Shown here: positions 1 to 9,984 of the stretch, one piece after another | Numbering within the stretch: position 1 is the stretch's first letter | How the letters are laid out: each line of letters begins with the position of its first letter | Source: an uncultured Microbulbifer sp. | GTDB taxonomy: Bacteria > Pseudomonadota > Gammaproteobacteria > Pseudomonadales > Cellvibrionaceae | Direction: 5' to 3' | NCBI RefSeq assembly: GCF_947498635.1 | Contig: NZ_CANMKV010000020.1 | Location: forward strand, 1 to 64,000 | DNA: 64,000 nt | Position numbers and translations under genes: made by a program | Notes under the pieces: model-generated | The model's database searches: none | What the model was told of the DNA's origin: nothing | The model's input: the letters and a program-made list of their open reading frames with translations, nothing else

Positions 1-345
1 TGGAAGCTTACTAGCCTACAGCCAGCTGGCCTCTCTCGCTATTGCCAAGTGTGTCGGTTGTTATGGGAATCTAGGATTTTATTTCAGCATCTAAACTCAT
101 TCTGGCATTTCCTGCATTGACCCTACGCAGTGCCATCTTAGGAAATTTTCTCTCGAGATAAACGCCGGGGCCTCAGGCTGGTTATGAGTGCTGCTTGGTT
201 TTTCCGTATCGAACTGAATTTCTGGGCATTGATTAACCAGCTACCAATGGGCTTTGATCCAAGGATGCTAATCGGACCTTTTATATCCTTGCTAACTTTT
301 GCTATATTTCTAATTCCTCTGACTTTCTTAGCATTTTACTTTTGA
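1..345 (+). pseudogene. Decayed membrane-protein gene fragment, cut by window edge
   Basis: Three consecutive reading frames on the plus strand look like pieces of one hydrophobic protein. Frame 2 is open from 2 to 91, frame 3 from about 96 to its stop at 159-161, and frame 1 from about 157 to the TGA at 343-345. The last piece (ATG at 184) would encode 53 residues and ends in a strongly hydrophobic stretch (ISLLTFAIFLIPLTFLAF). The pieces join naturally with two small frameshifts, which suggests the 3' end of a multi-spanning membrane protein gene that has decayed. The family is not recognised. A short genuine ORF at 184-345 is the alternative. Confidence 0.33.
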
Positions 346-731
346 TAAAAGAAGGTAGTCATCGATATAGCAAGAATACAATATTTGTAAGCCTTTGATT
401 GATCACCGAAATCACCATCACAGGATCGTTTGCAGCAATCTTGTATATAGGGCCACCTAGACAGCTTCCATTTAGATAGAAACACAATAAATTGATTGAA
501 ATCAGGGCTACAAGCGCATTTATCGAGCGCCAATTTAGCCCGGATCATTGAGCGAACTTTTGATAAAGAACTATGAGCCAATAATACTCATTGCTCCCCC
601 ATAAGAGAGAAACTTGCCAATGGCAAACATGCTCACCTTTGAGAAAAAATAAGACTTTTTGATTTTATTGTATAAGAATATCGACGATAAGAAGTATCGC
701 GTAACGAGGGAAAATAAGAGACTCTAACAAC
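346..731. other. AT-rich stretch without a supportable gene
   Basis: An 81-codon minus-strand frame (336-581) exists but has no ribosome binding site, no recognisable domain and unlikely composition. I see no RNA gene, repeat or terminator here. Confidence 0.5.
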
Positions 732-1712
732 CTACTTATTCAACCAGTCATCCAAAGCAGCCAGTATCTGATGCCGATAGGGCTGGGTTTCATTGATCAT
801 CTGGTGACGGGCACCGCGAATCAAAACTCTATGACAGTGCGGAAAGCGGTCGCGGATAGCCCGCATGTCGTAACGCCAATCGACCGTACCATCACCAGTA
901 CCTTGCACCACCAATATTTTTCGGGGATTGCGCGCGGTCTTGGGAAAGGTCTTGATCCAGTCCACCATAGCACCGAGCCAGCACATGGAAATCACCCTGG
1001 ACTGCAGAGGATCACGTAGGGCCTGCCGCCGGGAAAACTCGGCATCGTGCGTATTGATGGTGAATTCGCGACTGGGTTCGCTAATAAACAGGCGCCCCAG
1101 ATAATACTTCCACTTAACCAGATGCCAGTTGGCCGGGCGCACCAATGGAGCCAGTAGAAAAACCTTATCCAGTGGTTGCCGGCGACTGAACTGCAGGTGC
1201 GCCAGTAAAGCTGCGCCACCAGTGCTCTGTCCCAAGGCGTGCCAGGGCTTGGGTAACTTGCCTTCAGCTACAGACAAAAGCCGGTCAAATACCTGGCGGT
1301 ATTGCAGGAAAGTCTGGATGGCGACCCGCTCTCCACTGGAAAGGCCATGGCCGGGGAAGTCAAAAATCACCACATTGAGATTGCGCTCTAGCCCAAAGCG
1401 GATCGCCGGGCCATAAATACCGGTATGATCGAAATAGCCGTGACAAATAAACAAGGTGCCGCGGGGGTTTTCCACTAACCAATATTGAGATACCAGCTCA
1501 AAGCCCGCTGCATTAAAAGTGCCGACCCCGGTTTTATAGGAAAGGGGGAAGTGCAAGTCGTAAAAATTTCGATAATCTTGCATCTCGGTCAACAGCGGTG
1601 CCGCATCGTTGGAAAAGTCGAGTTGCGGCAATTTCTGGCGCAGGGCCGAGTAGTCCGGGCGCTGAATCACCGGGCTGTTTTCGTAGCTGCTAATGTCTTG
1701 CAAAGTTTCCAT
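732..1712 (-). CDS. Alpha/beta hydrolase, lysophospholipase-like
   Basis: A 326-residue cytoplasmic-looking serine hydrolase of the PldB/monoacylglycerol-lipase type (Hydrolase_4). The nucleophile elbow GQSTGG places the serine at residue 163. The likely acid is Asp274 in the GTGDGTVD segment and the base His303 in GARHQM, giving a complete Ser-Asp-His triad. An HGYFDHTG oxyanion-type loop lies at 91-98. There is no signal peptide. The family cleaves ester bonds of lysophospholipids or monoacylglycerols; the substrate here is not determinable. The ATG at 1712 begins the protein (METLQDISSYEN) but has no clear Shine-Dalgarno. It lies downstream of fba on the same strand, separated by a strong terminator, so it is probably transcribed on its own. 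Confidence 0.85.
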   Translation of the reverse strand: METLQDISSYENSPVIQRPDYSALRQKLPQLDFSNDAAPLLTEMQDYRNFYDLHFPLSYKTGVGTFNAAGFELVSQYWLVENPRGTLFICHGYFDHTGIYGPAIRFGLERNLNVVIFDFPGHGLSSGERVAIQTFLQYRQVFDRLLSVAEGKLPKPWHALGQSTGGAALLAHLQFSRRQPLDKVFLLAPLVRPANWHLVKWKYYLGRLFISEPSREFTINTHDAEFSRRQALRDPLQSRVISMCWLGAMVDWIKTFPKTARNPRKILVVQGTGDGTVDWRYDMRAIRDRFPHCHRVLIRGARHQMINETQPYRHQILAALDDWLNK

Positions 1713-1782
1713 TGAACCAATGGTACTGCATTTTTGCCAAGGGGGAAGGGACAGGGTGAGGCAAAGGTACTTTAAACTACAA

Positions 1783-1807
1783 AAAGGCGGGCCCCAGGCC
1801 CGCCTTT
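1783..1807 (-). terminator. Rho-independent terminator of pgk-fba
   Basis: A perfect 11-bp stem (AAAGGCGGGCC, loop of 3, and its complement) sits 26 bases beyond the fba stop and on the minus strand runs into a T5 tract. Confidence 0.85.
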
Positions 1808-1832
1808 CATACGGCTAAAAGACAGTAACCAC

Positions 1833-2897
1833 TTACTTAATTTGCGGCTCCAGCTCTCCCGCAGCATACCGCTGACTCATAGCGTCAAGGCTAAGAGGAC
1901 GAATCTTGCTCGCCTGACCCGCAGTACCAAAGGCTTCATAGCGCGCTACACAGATATCCTTCATTGCCATCTGGGCGGCTTTATAAAACTTGCGCGGATC
2001 GAATTCGGACGGATTCTCGGCCAGGAAGCGACGGGTTGCACCGGTTGAGGCGAGGCGCAGATCGGTATCGATATTGACCTTGCGCACACCGTATTTGATG
2101 CCTTCACAAATTTGCTCTACCGGTACACCGTAAGTTTCGGGGATTTCACCACCGAACTCATTGATTACCGCCAACCACTCCTGCGGTACGGAGGAGGAAC
2201 CGTGCATCACCAGGTGGGTGCCTGGGATACGAGCGTGAATCTCCTTGATGCGATCAATAGCGAGAATATCACCGGTTGGTGGGCGGGTGAATTTGTAAGC
2301 ACCGTGGCTGGTACCACAGGCGATTGCCAGAGCATCCACTTTGGTTTTTTGTACGAAGTCCGCAGCTTCTTCCGGATCGGTCAGTAGCTGATCATGGGAC
2401 AGCTTACCTTCGGCGCCAACACCGTCTTCTTCTCCGGCCATACCGGTTTCCAGGGAACCCAGACAGCCCAGCTCACCCTCAACGGAGACACCACAGGCGT
2501 GGGCCATGTCCACTGCGCGCTGGGTAACCTCGACGTTGTACTCGTAGGAAGCCGGCGTCTTGCCGTCATCTTTCAAGGAACCGTCCATCATTACCGAACT
2601 GAAACCCAGCTGGATTGAGCGCTGGCACACGGCGGGGCTGGTACCGTGGTCCTGGTGCATCACCACCGGAATCTCCGGAAACTCCTCGATTGCGGCGAGG
2701 ATCAGGTGGCGCAGAAAAGGCGCACCGGCGTATTTACGCGCACCGGCGGAAGCCTGCACGATTACTGGCGAGTCGGTCTCTTTGGCCGCCTCCATAATCG
2801 CGCGCATCTGCTCCAGGTTGTTCACGTTAAATGCCGGCACACCGTAGCCATACTCGGCGGCGTGGTCCAGCAATTGGCGCAGGCTGATAAGAGCCAT
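1833..2897 (-). CDS. fba: Class II fructose-bisphosphate aldolase
   Basis: This 354-residue zinc enzyme cleaves fructose-1,6-bisphosphate to dihydroxyacetone phosphate and glyceraldehyde-3-phosphate, and runs in reverse in gluconeogenesis. The class II signature VVMHQDHG (residues 78-85) supplies the catalytic Asp83 and zinc ligand His84. Further ligands are expected at His198 (GTSHGAYKF) and His232 (MHGSSSVP). The sequence resembles the Calvin-cycle subtype of class IIB-like aldolases common in pseudomonads, and the length is normal. An AAAGGAA ribosome binding site precedes the ATG. It is the second gene of a pgk-fba operon, 86 bases after pgk, and works with pckA (49.9 kb) in gluconeogenesis. 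Confidence 0.96.
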   Translation of the reverse strand: MALISLRQLLDHAAEYGYGVPAFNVNNLEQMRAIMEAAKETDSPVIVQASAGARKYAGAPFLRHLILAAIEEFPEIPVVMHQDHGTSPAVCQRSIQLGFSSVMMDGSLKDDGKTPASYEYNVEVTQRAVDMAHACGVSVEGELGCLGSLETGMAGEEDGVGAEGKLSHDQLLTDPEEAADFVQKTKVDALAIACGTSHGAYKFTRPPTGDILAIDRIKEIHARIPGTHLVMHGSSSVPQEWLAVINEFGGEIPETYGVPVEQICEGIKYGVRKVNIDTDLRLASTGATRRFLAENPSEFDPRKFYKAAQMAMKDICVARYEAFGTAGQASKIRPLSLDAMSQRYAAGELEPQIK

Positions 2898-2949
2898 AAT
2901 AAATTCCTTTCTCGTCTACTCGTCGTATTTGTATTTTTTGCTTTTATCA

Positions 2950-2970
2950 CTCTCCGCGGTTAGCGGAGAG
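2950..2970 (-). other. Intercistronic hairpin between pgk and fba
   Basis: A perfect 8-bp stem (CTCTCCGC/GCGGAGAG, 5-base loop) without a T tract on the minus strand. It is more likely an mRNA-processing or stability hairpin, or a weak attenuator, than a full terminator. Confidence 0.5.
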
Positions 2971-2983
2971 CATTATTCGATAT

Positions 2984-4147
2984 TTAATCGTCGGCGCGGG
3001 ACTCAAGAATCGCAACGGCCGGTAGTTTCTTGCCCTCAACATATTCCAGGAAGGCGCCGCCGCCAGTGGAAATATAGGACACCTTATCGGCGATGCCATA
3101 TTTATCCACAGCGGCAAGGGTGTCACCGCCACCGGCGATGGAGAAAGCATCGCTGCCGGCGATGGCCTTGGACAGATGCTCAGTGCCCGCACCAAACTGG
3201 TCGAACTCGAACACCCCCACCGGGCCATTCCAGATAATGGTTTTGGCGCCTTTCAGAATTTCTGCCAATTTCTCGGAAGATTGAGGGCCGATATCAAAAA
3301 TCATATCGTCTTCGGTCACCGCATCAGCCGACTTGGTTTCGGCTGCAGCGGTCTCGCTGAATTCCTTACCCGTCACCACATCAACAGGTACCGGAATATC
3401 GCACTTCTGCATCAGGCTCTTGGCGGTGTCGAGCAAATCGTGCTCACACAGGGACTTACCCACCGGTTTGCCGCTGGCGGCGAGGAAAGTATTGGCAATA
3501 CCGCCGCCCACGATCAACTGATCCACTTTGTCTGCCAGGCTCTCAAGAACGGTGAGCTTGGTGGAAACCTTGGAGCCGCCGACAATCGCAACCAGTGGGC
3601 GCGCCGGCTCTGCCAGAGCTTTTTTCAAGGCATCCAGCTCGGTGGCAAGCAGGGGGCCGGCGCAAGCCAGCGGTGCGAACTTGGCCACACCGTGCGTAGA
3701 GGCCTGGGCCCGGTGGGCGGTACCGAAGGCATCCATCACGAACACATCGCACAGTGCCGCATAGGCCTTCGCCAGGTCTTCGCTATCTTTCTTCTCGCCC
3801 TCATTGAAACGCACGTTTTCAAGCAGAGCTACCGCGCCATCCGCAAGCGCTACCCCATCGCGCCACTCCCTGATCAGAGCCACTTCGCGACCGAGCAGTT
3901 GCCCCAGGTGGGCCGCTACGGGAGCCAGGGAGAATTCCTCGGCATATTCACCTTCGGTGGGGCGCCCCAGGTGGGACATCAATAGCACTTTCGCACCTGC
4001 ATCAATGGCGGCCTGGATAGTGGGAAGTGCCGCACGGATACGGGCGTCAGAGGTTACCCGGCCGTCTTTTACCGGTACATTCAGGTCCTCGCGAATTAGT
4101 AGGCGCTTACCCGCAAGCTCCAGATCTGTCATCAATTTGACCGCCAT
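2984..4147 (-). CDS. pgk: Phosphoglycerate kinase
   Basis: This 387-residue cytoplasmic enzyme transfers the acyl phosphate of 1,3-bisphosphoglycerate to ADP. The N-terminal domain carries the substrate-binding signature [11 protein letters not shown] near residue 20 and [12 protein letters not shown]. The nucleotide domain carries [11 protein letters not shown] and the C-terminal [14 protein letters not shown] phosphate-binding loop. The length is typical of bacterial PGK. It is the first gene of pgk-fba. The usual upstream partners (tkt, gap/epd) are absent, so the operon appears to start in the 464-base gap that follows on the plus-strand side. Confidence 0.97.
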   Translation of the reverse strand: MAVKLMTDLELAGKRLLIREDLNVPVKDGRVTSDARIRAALPTIQAAIDAGAKVLLMSHLGRPTEGEYAEEFSLAPVAAHLGQLLGREVALIREWRDGVALADGAVALLENVRFNEGEKKDSEDLAKAYAALCDVFVMDAFGTAHRAQASTHGVAKFAPLACAGPLLATELDALKKALAEPARPLVAIVGGSKVSTKLTVLESLADKVDQLIVGGGIANTFLAASGKPVGKSLCEHDLLDTAKSLMQKCDIPVPVDVVTGKEFSETAAAETKSADAVTEDDMIFDIGPQSSEKLAEILKGAKTIIWNGPVGVFEFDQFGAGTEHLSKAIAGSDAFSIAGGGDTLAAVDKYGIADKVSYISTGGGAFLEYVEGKKLPAVAILESRADD

Positions 4148-4611
4148 TCACCAATCCTCTTCTACTTCGATTAACTGAAAATATGGGCGCGGAGTATATC
4201 AACTGCGCTGCACTGCTGCCGACAGGAAACAAGGAAAAACTTGGCAGACTCAGCGATAAAAACTGAGAAAGCTGGGCGTTCAGATCGCTGTAGTTCATCG
4301 AGTACGGCCGCGGACACCAAATGCCAACTTCAACCCCTACTACCCGCATAAACCGACGGCATGCTGTGCAGCATCGTTATCCAGTCGGGCCTTAGAGACT
4401 TATGTGCCACTTGGTTATTCCCCCTCGAGCGTGACTGCTTGGTGAGCAACAGCCCGGCCACACCCTCTCCTTGTATAACTCATTGATACAAAAGTTCTTT
4501 TCGCATAAATACCACACCGCTAGAATCGCGGCCCCTTCCCCAAAAGCACAACTCGACAAGACCGGAAAAGTGCCACGGCACCGACGGATTGACTAAGGAG
4601 GTCTCTTACGT
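4148..4611. other. Divergent intergenic region, pgk / globin
   Basis: Contains the 5' regions of pgk (minus) and the globin gene (plus). An 80-codon minus-strand frame (4107-4349) overlaps the start of pgk and is not credible. A strong ribosome binding site (TAAGGAGGT, 4594-4602) serves the globin gene. I could not assign a confident promoter. Confidence 0.6.
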
Positions 4612-5010
4612 ATGGAACCATCGGATAGCGATATTGTTTTTCAAAGTTACGGGCGCTGCTGTAACAGCGAGGATTTTTTTAAGGATTTTTACGATCGGTT
4701 TATGGGTAGCTCCGCTGATATCCGCGAACTGTTCGCCAATACGGATATGAAAGCCCAGCGCCACCTACTGCGCAATGGCATTATGCAACTGGTGCTTTAC
4801 GCCCGCGGTATGTCCGATACCAAACTACGCGCTCTGGGCAAGAGCCACGACCGCACGGGCTACAATATCCGACCGGAGTGGTACCGCCTGTGGCTGGATG
4901 CCCTGATGGCCACTCTGCGACAGCACGACAGCCAATTTTCCCCGGAAGTCGAGGCCGCCTGGAACCGTGCCATTACCCCCGGCATTGATATCATTCGTCA
5001 GGCCTACTGA
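4612..5010 (+). CDS. Single-domain globin
   Basis: A 132-residue soluble globin-fold protein. Phe41 (LFANTD) fits the invariant CD1 phenylalanine. Gln49 (KAQRHLL) aligns with the distal E7 glutamine of flavohaemoglobin-type globins, and His79 (GKSHDRTGYNI) is the proximal F8 haem ligand followed by the usual Tyr/Ile and RPEWY motif. The protein is as long as a bare globin domain: there is no reductase, kinase or cyclase domain. Family members bind O2, NO or CO. Oxygen or NO handling is a reasonable inference, but no partner gene lies nearby. Start chosen from the TAAGGAGGT Shine-Dalgarno 9 bases upstream. Confidence 0.85.
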   Translation: MEPSDSDIVFQSYGRCCNSEDFFKDFYDRFMGSSADIRELFANTDMKAQRHLLRNGIMQLVLYARGMSDTKLRALGKSHDRTGYNIRPEWYRLWLDALMATLRQHDSQFSPEVEAAWNRAITPGIDIIRQAY

Positions 5011-5182
5011 GCATCCTGCCAAACATTAGAGGGAGCCTGACGCGCACAAACCCATGTGTTTGCCATGTGCTCCTTCAATCTATATAAAACCTTTTCAGTA
5101 CAGCCAAATTAAACCTATGAGATATAACTTGGAATTATGGTCCCAGGTAATGCTCGAAAAGGAATGGCAACTCGCAAAAGGC

Positions 5183-5202
5183 GAATGTCTTTACGGACAT
5201 TC
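5183..5202. repeat. Short perfect inverted repeat
   Basis: GAATGTC, 6-base spacer, GACATTC, lying about 85 bases before the M16 peptidase start. It may be a leader hairpin or operator; no T tract follows. Confidence 0.35.
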
Positions 5203-5287
5203 ATAACGGGCAGTTCACATTGCTGGTTCTCTCTGGATAGAGCCTGATCGAACGCCAGAACTATGGATTAATTGACAAGGACCTCCT

Positions 5288-8107
5288 ATGAAACCAGTAC
5301 GAAAGTACAGCTTGCTTCTAGCACTGTCTCTGGCGATATCCGCCTGCGGTGAAGCGCCGTTAGATCGAAAACGCTCACAAAATGAAACCGATTCCACTTT
5401 AATCTCAACGGCCAATACCAAAGCCCCACTTTCTATTGATTACGAAAAGTTCACTTTGCCAAATGGTCTTCGCGTTATCGTTCATGAGGATCACAAGGCC
5501 CCGATTGTTTCTGTCGGTGTTTGGTATCACGTGGGCTCCAAAGATGAAAAGCCAGGGCGCACCGGCTTTGCCCATTTATTTGAGCACTTGATGTTTAACG
5601 GATCGGAAAATTACAACGACGAATATTTCAAACCTTTTGAGCGAGCTGGTGCAACCGGAATGAATGGCACCACTTGGCTGGACCGCACAAACTATTTCGA
5701 AACCGTACCAAAAAACGCCCTCGATATGGCCCTGTGGATGGAATCCGATCGAATGGGGCACTTGCTCGGAGTTATCACCCGGGAAAAACTCGATGTGCAA
5801 CGCGGCGTTGTACAAAACGAAAAACGCCAGGGACAAAATCAGCCCTACGGCAAGGTCTGGGAGCGCATGCAAAAAGCGATATTTCCCGCAGGCCACCCCT
5901 ACTCCTGGACCACTATAGGGTCTATGGAAGACCTCAATGCCGCAACTATTGAGGACGTGCATGAATGGTTTAAACAGTACTATGGCGCCGCCAATACCGT
6001 GCTGGTACTGGCTGGTGATATCGATGTAGAAACTGCCAAAGATAAGGTAAACCATTACTTTGGAGACATCCCCGCCGGGCCACCCTTAATCAAGAAAAAA
6101 GCCTGGATTGCCAAGCGGGAGCAATCCACCCGCGAACAGATGTTTGACCGTGTTGCCCAACCCCGCCTTTATAAAGTCTGGAATACCCCCAACCTTGCCC
6201 ACAAAGATGCCAAAGCGATTGCTCTGGCTGCCTCAATACTCGGCGATGGCAAGAATTCACGCCTCTATGAGCGCCTTGTTTATAGGGATCAAATAGCCAC
6301 CAACGTCAGCGTTGGGCTGCATGAGTTCGAACTCTCCTCCATATTCCCCATTACTGCCGACGCCAAGCCGGGAGTGAAACTTGCCGAGGTTGAAGCAGCA
6401 ATTAAAGAGGAATTACAACGCTTCCTCAAAGAGGGCCCTTCTGCGGATGAATTAGCCCGCGTTAATATGAATGAATACGCTGCTCTCGTGCGCAACCTTG
6501 AGCAGGTGGGCGGCTGGAGCGGCAAAGGGGTCCTACTCGCCCGCGGTGAGCTCTACCTGAATAACCCCAATGCCTATTTGGATGCCTTGGGTGATAAGCA
6601 AAAAATCACCGCCGAGCAAGTGCGAGCGGCTGCACGGAAATGGCTATCCAGCGGTGATTACAACCTCGAGGTGCTCCCCTTCCCCGAATACAGCGTCGCG
6701 AAAAGTGGAGCTGACCGCTCCAAACTCCCTGAAACAGGCACTTTCCCTAGCGTGCCTTTCCCCAAGCTACAAACCACAAAGCTATCCAATGGACTGAGAG
6801 TGGTGCTGGCGGAACGCCACGCGGTTCCGATTGTGGATATTCAGCTACAGTTTGATGCCGGTTATGCGGCCGACCAGGGTAACAAACTGGGCACCTCCAG
6901 CTACGCCATGTCCATGCTTAAAGAGGGCACGAATAAATGGGATGCGCTGGAGATTAGCGCTAGAGAGGAAATGCTGGGAGCGCGTATCAGCGCAAGTGCG
7001 GATATCGATACCTCTACGGTTAGCCTCAATACACTAAAAAACAATCTCGACGATTCCGTAGCGCTATTCGCCGACATCGTTATGCACCCAGCCTTTTCTG
7101 AGGATGAAATAGAGCGCAAGCGAACGCGCTGGATCGCAGATATTCAGCAAGAAAAAACCCGCCCAGTGCAAATGGCGCTGCGCAGCTTGCCCCCACTGCT
7201 CTATGGTGAGGGCCACGCTTACAGCGTGCCATTCACCGGGTCCGGGACCGAAGCCTCGATACAATCCCTCAACCGCGATGATCTCGTGGGTTACCACCAA
7301 ACTTGGCTGCGCCCTGACAATGCCACTCTGATTGCCGTCGGTGACATCACCTTGGAAGCGTTAACACAAAAACTGGAAAAGCACTTTGCCGACTGGGCAG
7401 CACCTGAGCATCCACTTCTCCAGAAAAAACTCACCGAGGTAGCCCACCCCCAGCAAGCCAATATCTACCTGATCGATAAACCCGGAGCCGAACAAAGTAT
7501 CATTATTGGCGGACTGCTCGCGCCCTCAGAGAAAATCGTCGAGCGCGATGCGCTGCATATGATGAATGATATCTTCGGCGGAACTTTTACCGCGCGCCTC
7601 AATATGAACCTACGCGAAGATAAACACTGGGCTTATGGCGCCTATTCCTTTATGACGGGCGCCAAGGGGCAGCAACCGTTGATGATTTATGCCCCAGTAC
7701 AGACCGACAAAACCAGTGAATCCCTGGTCGAGCTATACACCGAGTTACGCGCCTATATCAGTACCAAACCTGCGCAGGAAAGTGAGCTGCAAAAAATCAA
7801 AGAGAAACGAATTAATGAATTACCAGGCAGTTTCGAAACGATTAAAGCGGTATCCAGCGCAATCTCAGGCATGATTACTTACGACCGCCCTCTGGACTAC
7901 ATGGATAGCTATGCAAATACAATCCACAATATAGACCTACCCACCATTCACAAAATGGCCCTAAATACGATAAAACCCGAACAATTTACCTGGGTAATTG
8001 TGGGCGACAAACGAAAAATTGAGGCGGGAATTAGCGCACTTAATATTGGCCCAATCATTGAACTCAACCACGCTGGGCAGCCCATCGAAAAAGCAAGCAT
8101 TAATTAA
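5288..8107 (+). CDS. M16 family zinc metallopeptidase, lipoprotein
   Basis: A 939-residue double-domain pitrilysin-type peptidase. The N-terminus is a lipoprotein signal (lipobox ISAC, lipid-modified Cys20), so the enzyme is probably anchored in the envelope facing the periplasm. The first M16 half holds the inverted zinc motif HLFEH at 96-100 and the downstream ligand Glu178 (VVQNEKRQ), the usual spacing. The second half (from about residue 490) repeats the fold (LSNGLRVVLAERHAVP) without the zinc motif, as is normal for the inactive partner domain. Such enzymes degrade peptides inside a closed clamshell. An AAGGA ribosome binding site precedes the ATG. It stands alone, with a terminator-like hairpin after it. 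Confidence 0.93.
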   Translation: MKPVRKYSLLLALSLAISACGEAPLDRKRSQNETDSTLISTANTKAPLSIDYEKFTLPNGLRVIVHEDHKAPIVSVGVWYHVGSKDEKPGRTGFAHLFEHLMFNGSENYNDEYFKPFERAGATGMNGTTWLDRTNYFETVPKNALDMALWMESDRMGHLLGVITREKLDVQRGVVQNEKRQGQNQPYGKVWERMQKAIFPAGHPYSWTTIGSMEDLNAATIEDVHEWFKQYYGAANTVLVLAGDIDVETAKDKVNHYFGDIPAGPPLIKKKAWIAKREQSTREQMFDRVAQPRLYKVWNTPNLAHKDAKAIALAASILGDGKNSRLYERLVYRDQIATNVSVGLHEFELSSIFPITADAKPGVKLAEVEAAIKEELQRFLKEGPSADELARVNMNEYAALVRNLEQVGGWSGKGVLLARGELYLNNPNAYLDALGDKQKITAEQVRAAARKWLSSGDYNLEVLPFPEYSVAKSGADRSKLPETGTFPSVPFPKLQTTKLSNGLRVVLAERHAVPIVDIQLQFDAGYAADQGNKLGTSSYAMSMLKEGTNKWDALEISAREEMLGARISASADIDTSTVSLNTLKNNLDDSVALFADIVMHPAFSEDEIERKRTRWIADIQQEKTRPVQMALRSLPPLLYGEGHAYSVPFTGSGTEASIQSLNRDDLVGYHQTWLRPDNATLIAVGDITLEALTQKLEKHFADWAAPEHPLLQKKLTEVAHPQQANIYLIDKPGAEQSIIIGGLLAPSEKIVERDALHMMNDIFGGTFTARLNMNLREDKHWAYGAYSFMTGAKGQQPLMIYAPVQTDKTSESLVELYTELRAYISTKPAQESELQKIKEKRINELPGSFETIKAVSSAISGMITYDRPLDYMDSYANTIHNIDLPTIHKMALNTIKPEQFTWVIVGDKRKIEAGISALNIGPIIELNHAGQPIEKASIN

Positions 8108-8118
8108 ACACTATTAAA

Positions 8119-8153
8119 CAAACCCAGGCGTTTCACCAAACGTCTGGGGTTTG
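8119..8153 (+). terminator. Terminator after M16 peptidase
   Basis: A stem of about 13 bp (AACCCAGGCGTTT paired with AAACGTCTGGGGTT, one G-U pair, 4-base loop) directly after the stop codon. The downstream tract is only weakly T-rich. Confidence 0.65.
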
Positions 8154-8437
8154 TCAAATACCCAATAGATTATCCCCAAGTAAGACTTTATATATTTTCC
8201 CTTCTAAATTGAACGCCCGCCATACAGAAACGATTGCGCGCCACAATCTCTCAATGAAAAAACCGCCAATTTTTTATAAAGATGTAATTCTGTAATTTCT
8301 TAAATAAAAACAGTGTTTTTTATTTCTCTAAAACTAAAACATTGTTATTTTCCCCAACGGGGAGGGGCGGGATTTACTTCCTGAAGGGATTTTATCCTCC
8401 TCAAAAAAATAAAATAACATCTGTTAAGGAGTAACTT
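8154..8437. other. AT-rich leader region of the subtilase gene
   Basis: No gene seen. Runs of A and T precede the strong ribosome binding site TTAAGGAG that sits 8 bases before the ATG at 8438. Confidence 0.5.
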
Positions 8438-9940
8438 ATGAAAAAGGTCCTTTCAATCTTTGCCAGCAGCGCCCTGGCTTTTAGCCTTGCAGCCACGGCC
8501 ACTGCCGAAGACAAACGCTATATTGTCACCTTTAAGGAAGGCAAGGGGGAGATGGTCGGATCTCTGCTGCAACAAAATGGAGGGCGCAAAGCCCTTGAAA
8601 TTCGCAACCACAATGCCATGGCCGCCCACCTGCCGGCAAAGGCGCTAATGGCAATGCGCAGGAATCCAAATGTTGCTTTTATCGAAGAAGATTTGAAACG
8701 CTACCCCCTATCCCAGGAAATGCCGTACGGTATTCCCATGGTACAAGCAGACCAACTCAGTGACCTTCAGGCAGGTAACCGCACCGTATGTATTATTGAC
8801 TCCGGTTACGATTTGGCCCACGAGGACCTCTCCGGTAATGCGGTTACCGGTAGTAGCGATCCCGATGGTGCCGGTAACTGGTACGAGGATCAAAATGGTC
8901 ACGGCACCCATGTGGCCGGCACCATCGCCGCAATGAATAACGACGCAGGTGTTGTAGGGGTAATGCCCAGCAGTAATATTAACCTGCATATCGTCAAAGT
9001 CTTTGGCGCTGATGGCTGGGCTTATTCCTCTTCGCTAATCGCCGCTGCGGAAGAGTGTGCGGCCAATGGCGCCAATGTAATCAATATGAGCCTGGGGGGC
9101 GATCGGGCCAACTTCTTCGAGAGACGCGGCTTCGACAATCTCAATCAACGCGGCATTCTCTCAATTGCCGCAGCGGGTAACGATGGTAATACTCGCCATA
9201 ATTACCCCGCCTCTTACAATTCCGTTGTCTCCGTAGCCGCCATCGACAGCGACAAAAAAGTCGCTGGCTTCTCTCAAAAAACAAATCAAGTTGAGCTGGC
9301 CGGACCAGGGGTTCAGGTACTCTCCTCCATTCCTACTGGCAGTGGCCAGGCTGCTACCTTAGAAGTAGCCGGCGCTGAGGTCGAAGCGGCGGCCATAACA
9401 GGTACTCCCATCGCAGCGATCAGTGGAGCGCTGGAGAACTGTGACACCGCCGAATCTGCATGCGTGAGCGCGGCCGGTAAAATCTGCCTAATTCAACGCG
9501 GGAACATCAGCTTTGCGGAAAAAGTGCTGAACTGTGAGGCCGGGGGCGGCATTGGCGCGATTATCTACAACAACGAACCCGGACTACTGTTCGGTACTCA
9601 CGGAAGTGTGGCAACACATATTCCCTCCGTAGGCATCTCCGATACCGATGGCAATGCCCTACTGTCGCAACTGGGCGCCAGTGCCACCATTGAGACAGAG
9701 GCGATGGATTATGCCTACTTTAATGGTACCTCCATGGCGACACCCCATGTTGCCGGCGTGGCCGCCCTGGTATGGAGCCACTTCCCCAACTGCAGTAACT
9801 CTGAGGTCCGCGCAGCCTTAAAGGCTACGGCAGAAGATCTTGGAGAAACAGGCCGCGACAATGCCTATGGTCATGGGCTGGTTCAAGCCAAAGCAGCTTT
9901 TGACTATCTGGCTGCCAACGGTTGCACCGGCTCCATTTAA
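8438..9940 (+). CDS. Secreted S8 subtilisin-like serine protease with PA insert
   Basis: A 500-residue secreted protease. Order of parts: Sec signal peptide (1-23, cleavage near ATATA-ED), inhibitor I9 propeptide (about 26-90, RYIVTFKEG...), then the S8 catalytic domain with Asp121 (CIIDSGYD), His155 (NGHGTHVAGT), oxyanion Asn248 (AAAGND) and Ser432 (NGTSMATPHVAG). A protease-associated domain is inserted at about 318-415, between the oxyanion hole and the catalytic serine; it contains four cysteines that could form disulphides. PA inserts usually shape substrate access. No C-terminal sorting domain is present. It is probably a nutritional extracellular protease, transcribed alone. Confidence 0.95.
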   Translation: MKKVLSIFASSALAFSLAATATAEDKRYIVTFKEGKGEMVGSLLQQNGGRKALEIRNHNAMAAHLPAKALMAMRRNPNVAFIEEDLKRYPLSQEMPYGIPMVQADQLSDLQAGNRTVCIIDSGYDLAHEDLSGNAVTGSSDPDGAGNWYEDQNGHGTHVAGTIAAMNNDAGVVGVMPSSNINLHIVKVFGADGWAYSSSLIAAAEECAANGANVINMSLGGDRANFFERRGFDNLNQRGILSIAAAGNDGNTRHNYPASYNSVVSVAAIDSDKKVAGFSQKTNQVELAGPGVQVLSSIPTGSGQAATLEVAGAEVEAAAITGTPIAAISGALENCDTAESACVSAAGKICLIQRGNISFAEKVLNCEAGGGIGAIIYNNEPGLLFGTHGSVATHIPSVGISDTDGNALLSQLGASATIETEAMDYAYFNGTSMATPHVAGVAALVWSHFPNCSNSEVRAALKATAEDLGETGRDNAYGHGLVQAKAAFDYLAANGCTGSI

Positions 9941-9984
9941 CAGCACTGTAATCCGCGGGTAGAGAGCCAGCGCTCACTACCCGT

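Noticed and set aside
336-581. 81-codon minus-strand ORF
   Set aside because: No ribosome binding site, no domain, composition of random AT-rich DNA.
4107-4349. 80-codon minus-strand ORF overlapping the pgk start
   Set aside because: Overlaps the start of pgk in another frame, has low-complexity Ser/Leu/Phe content and no initiation signal.
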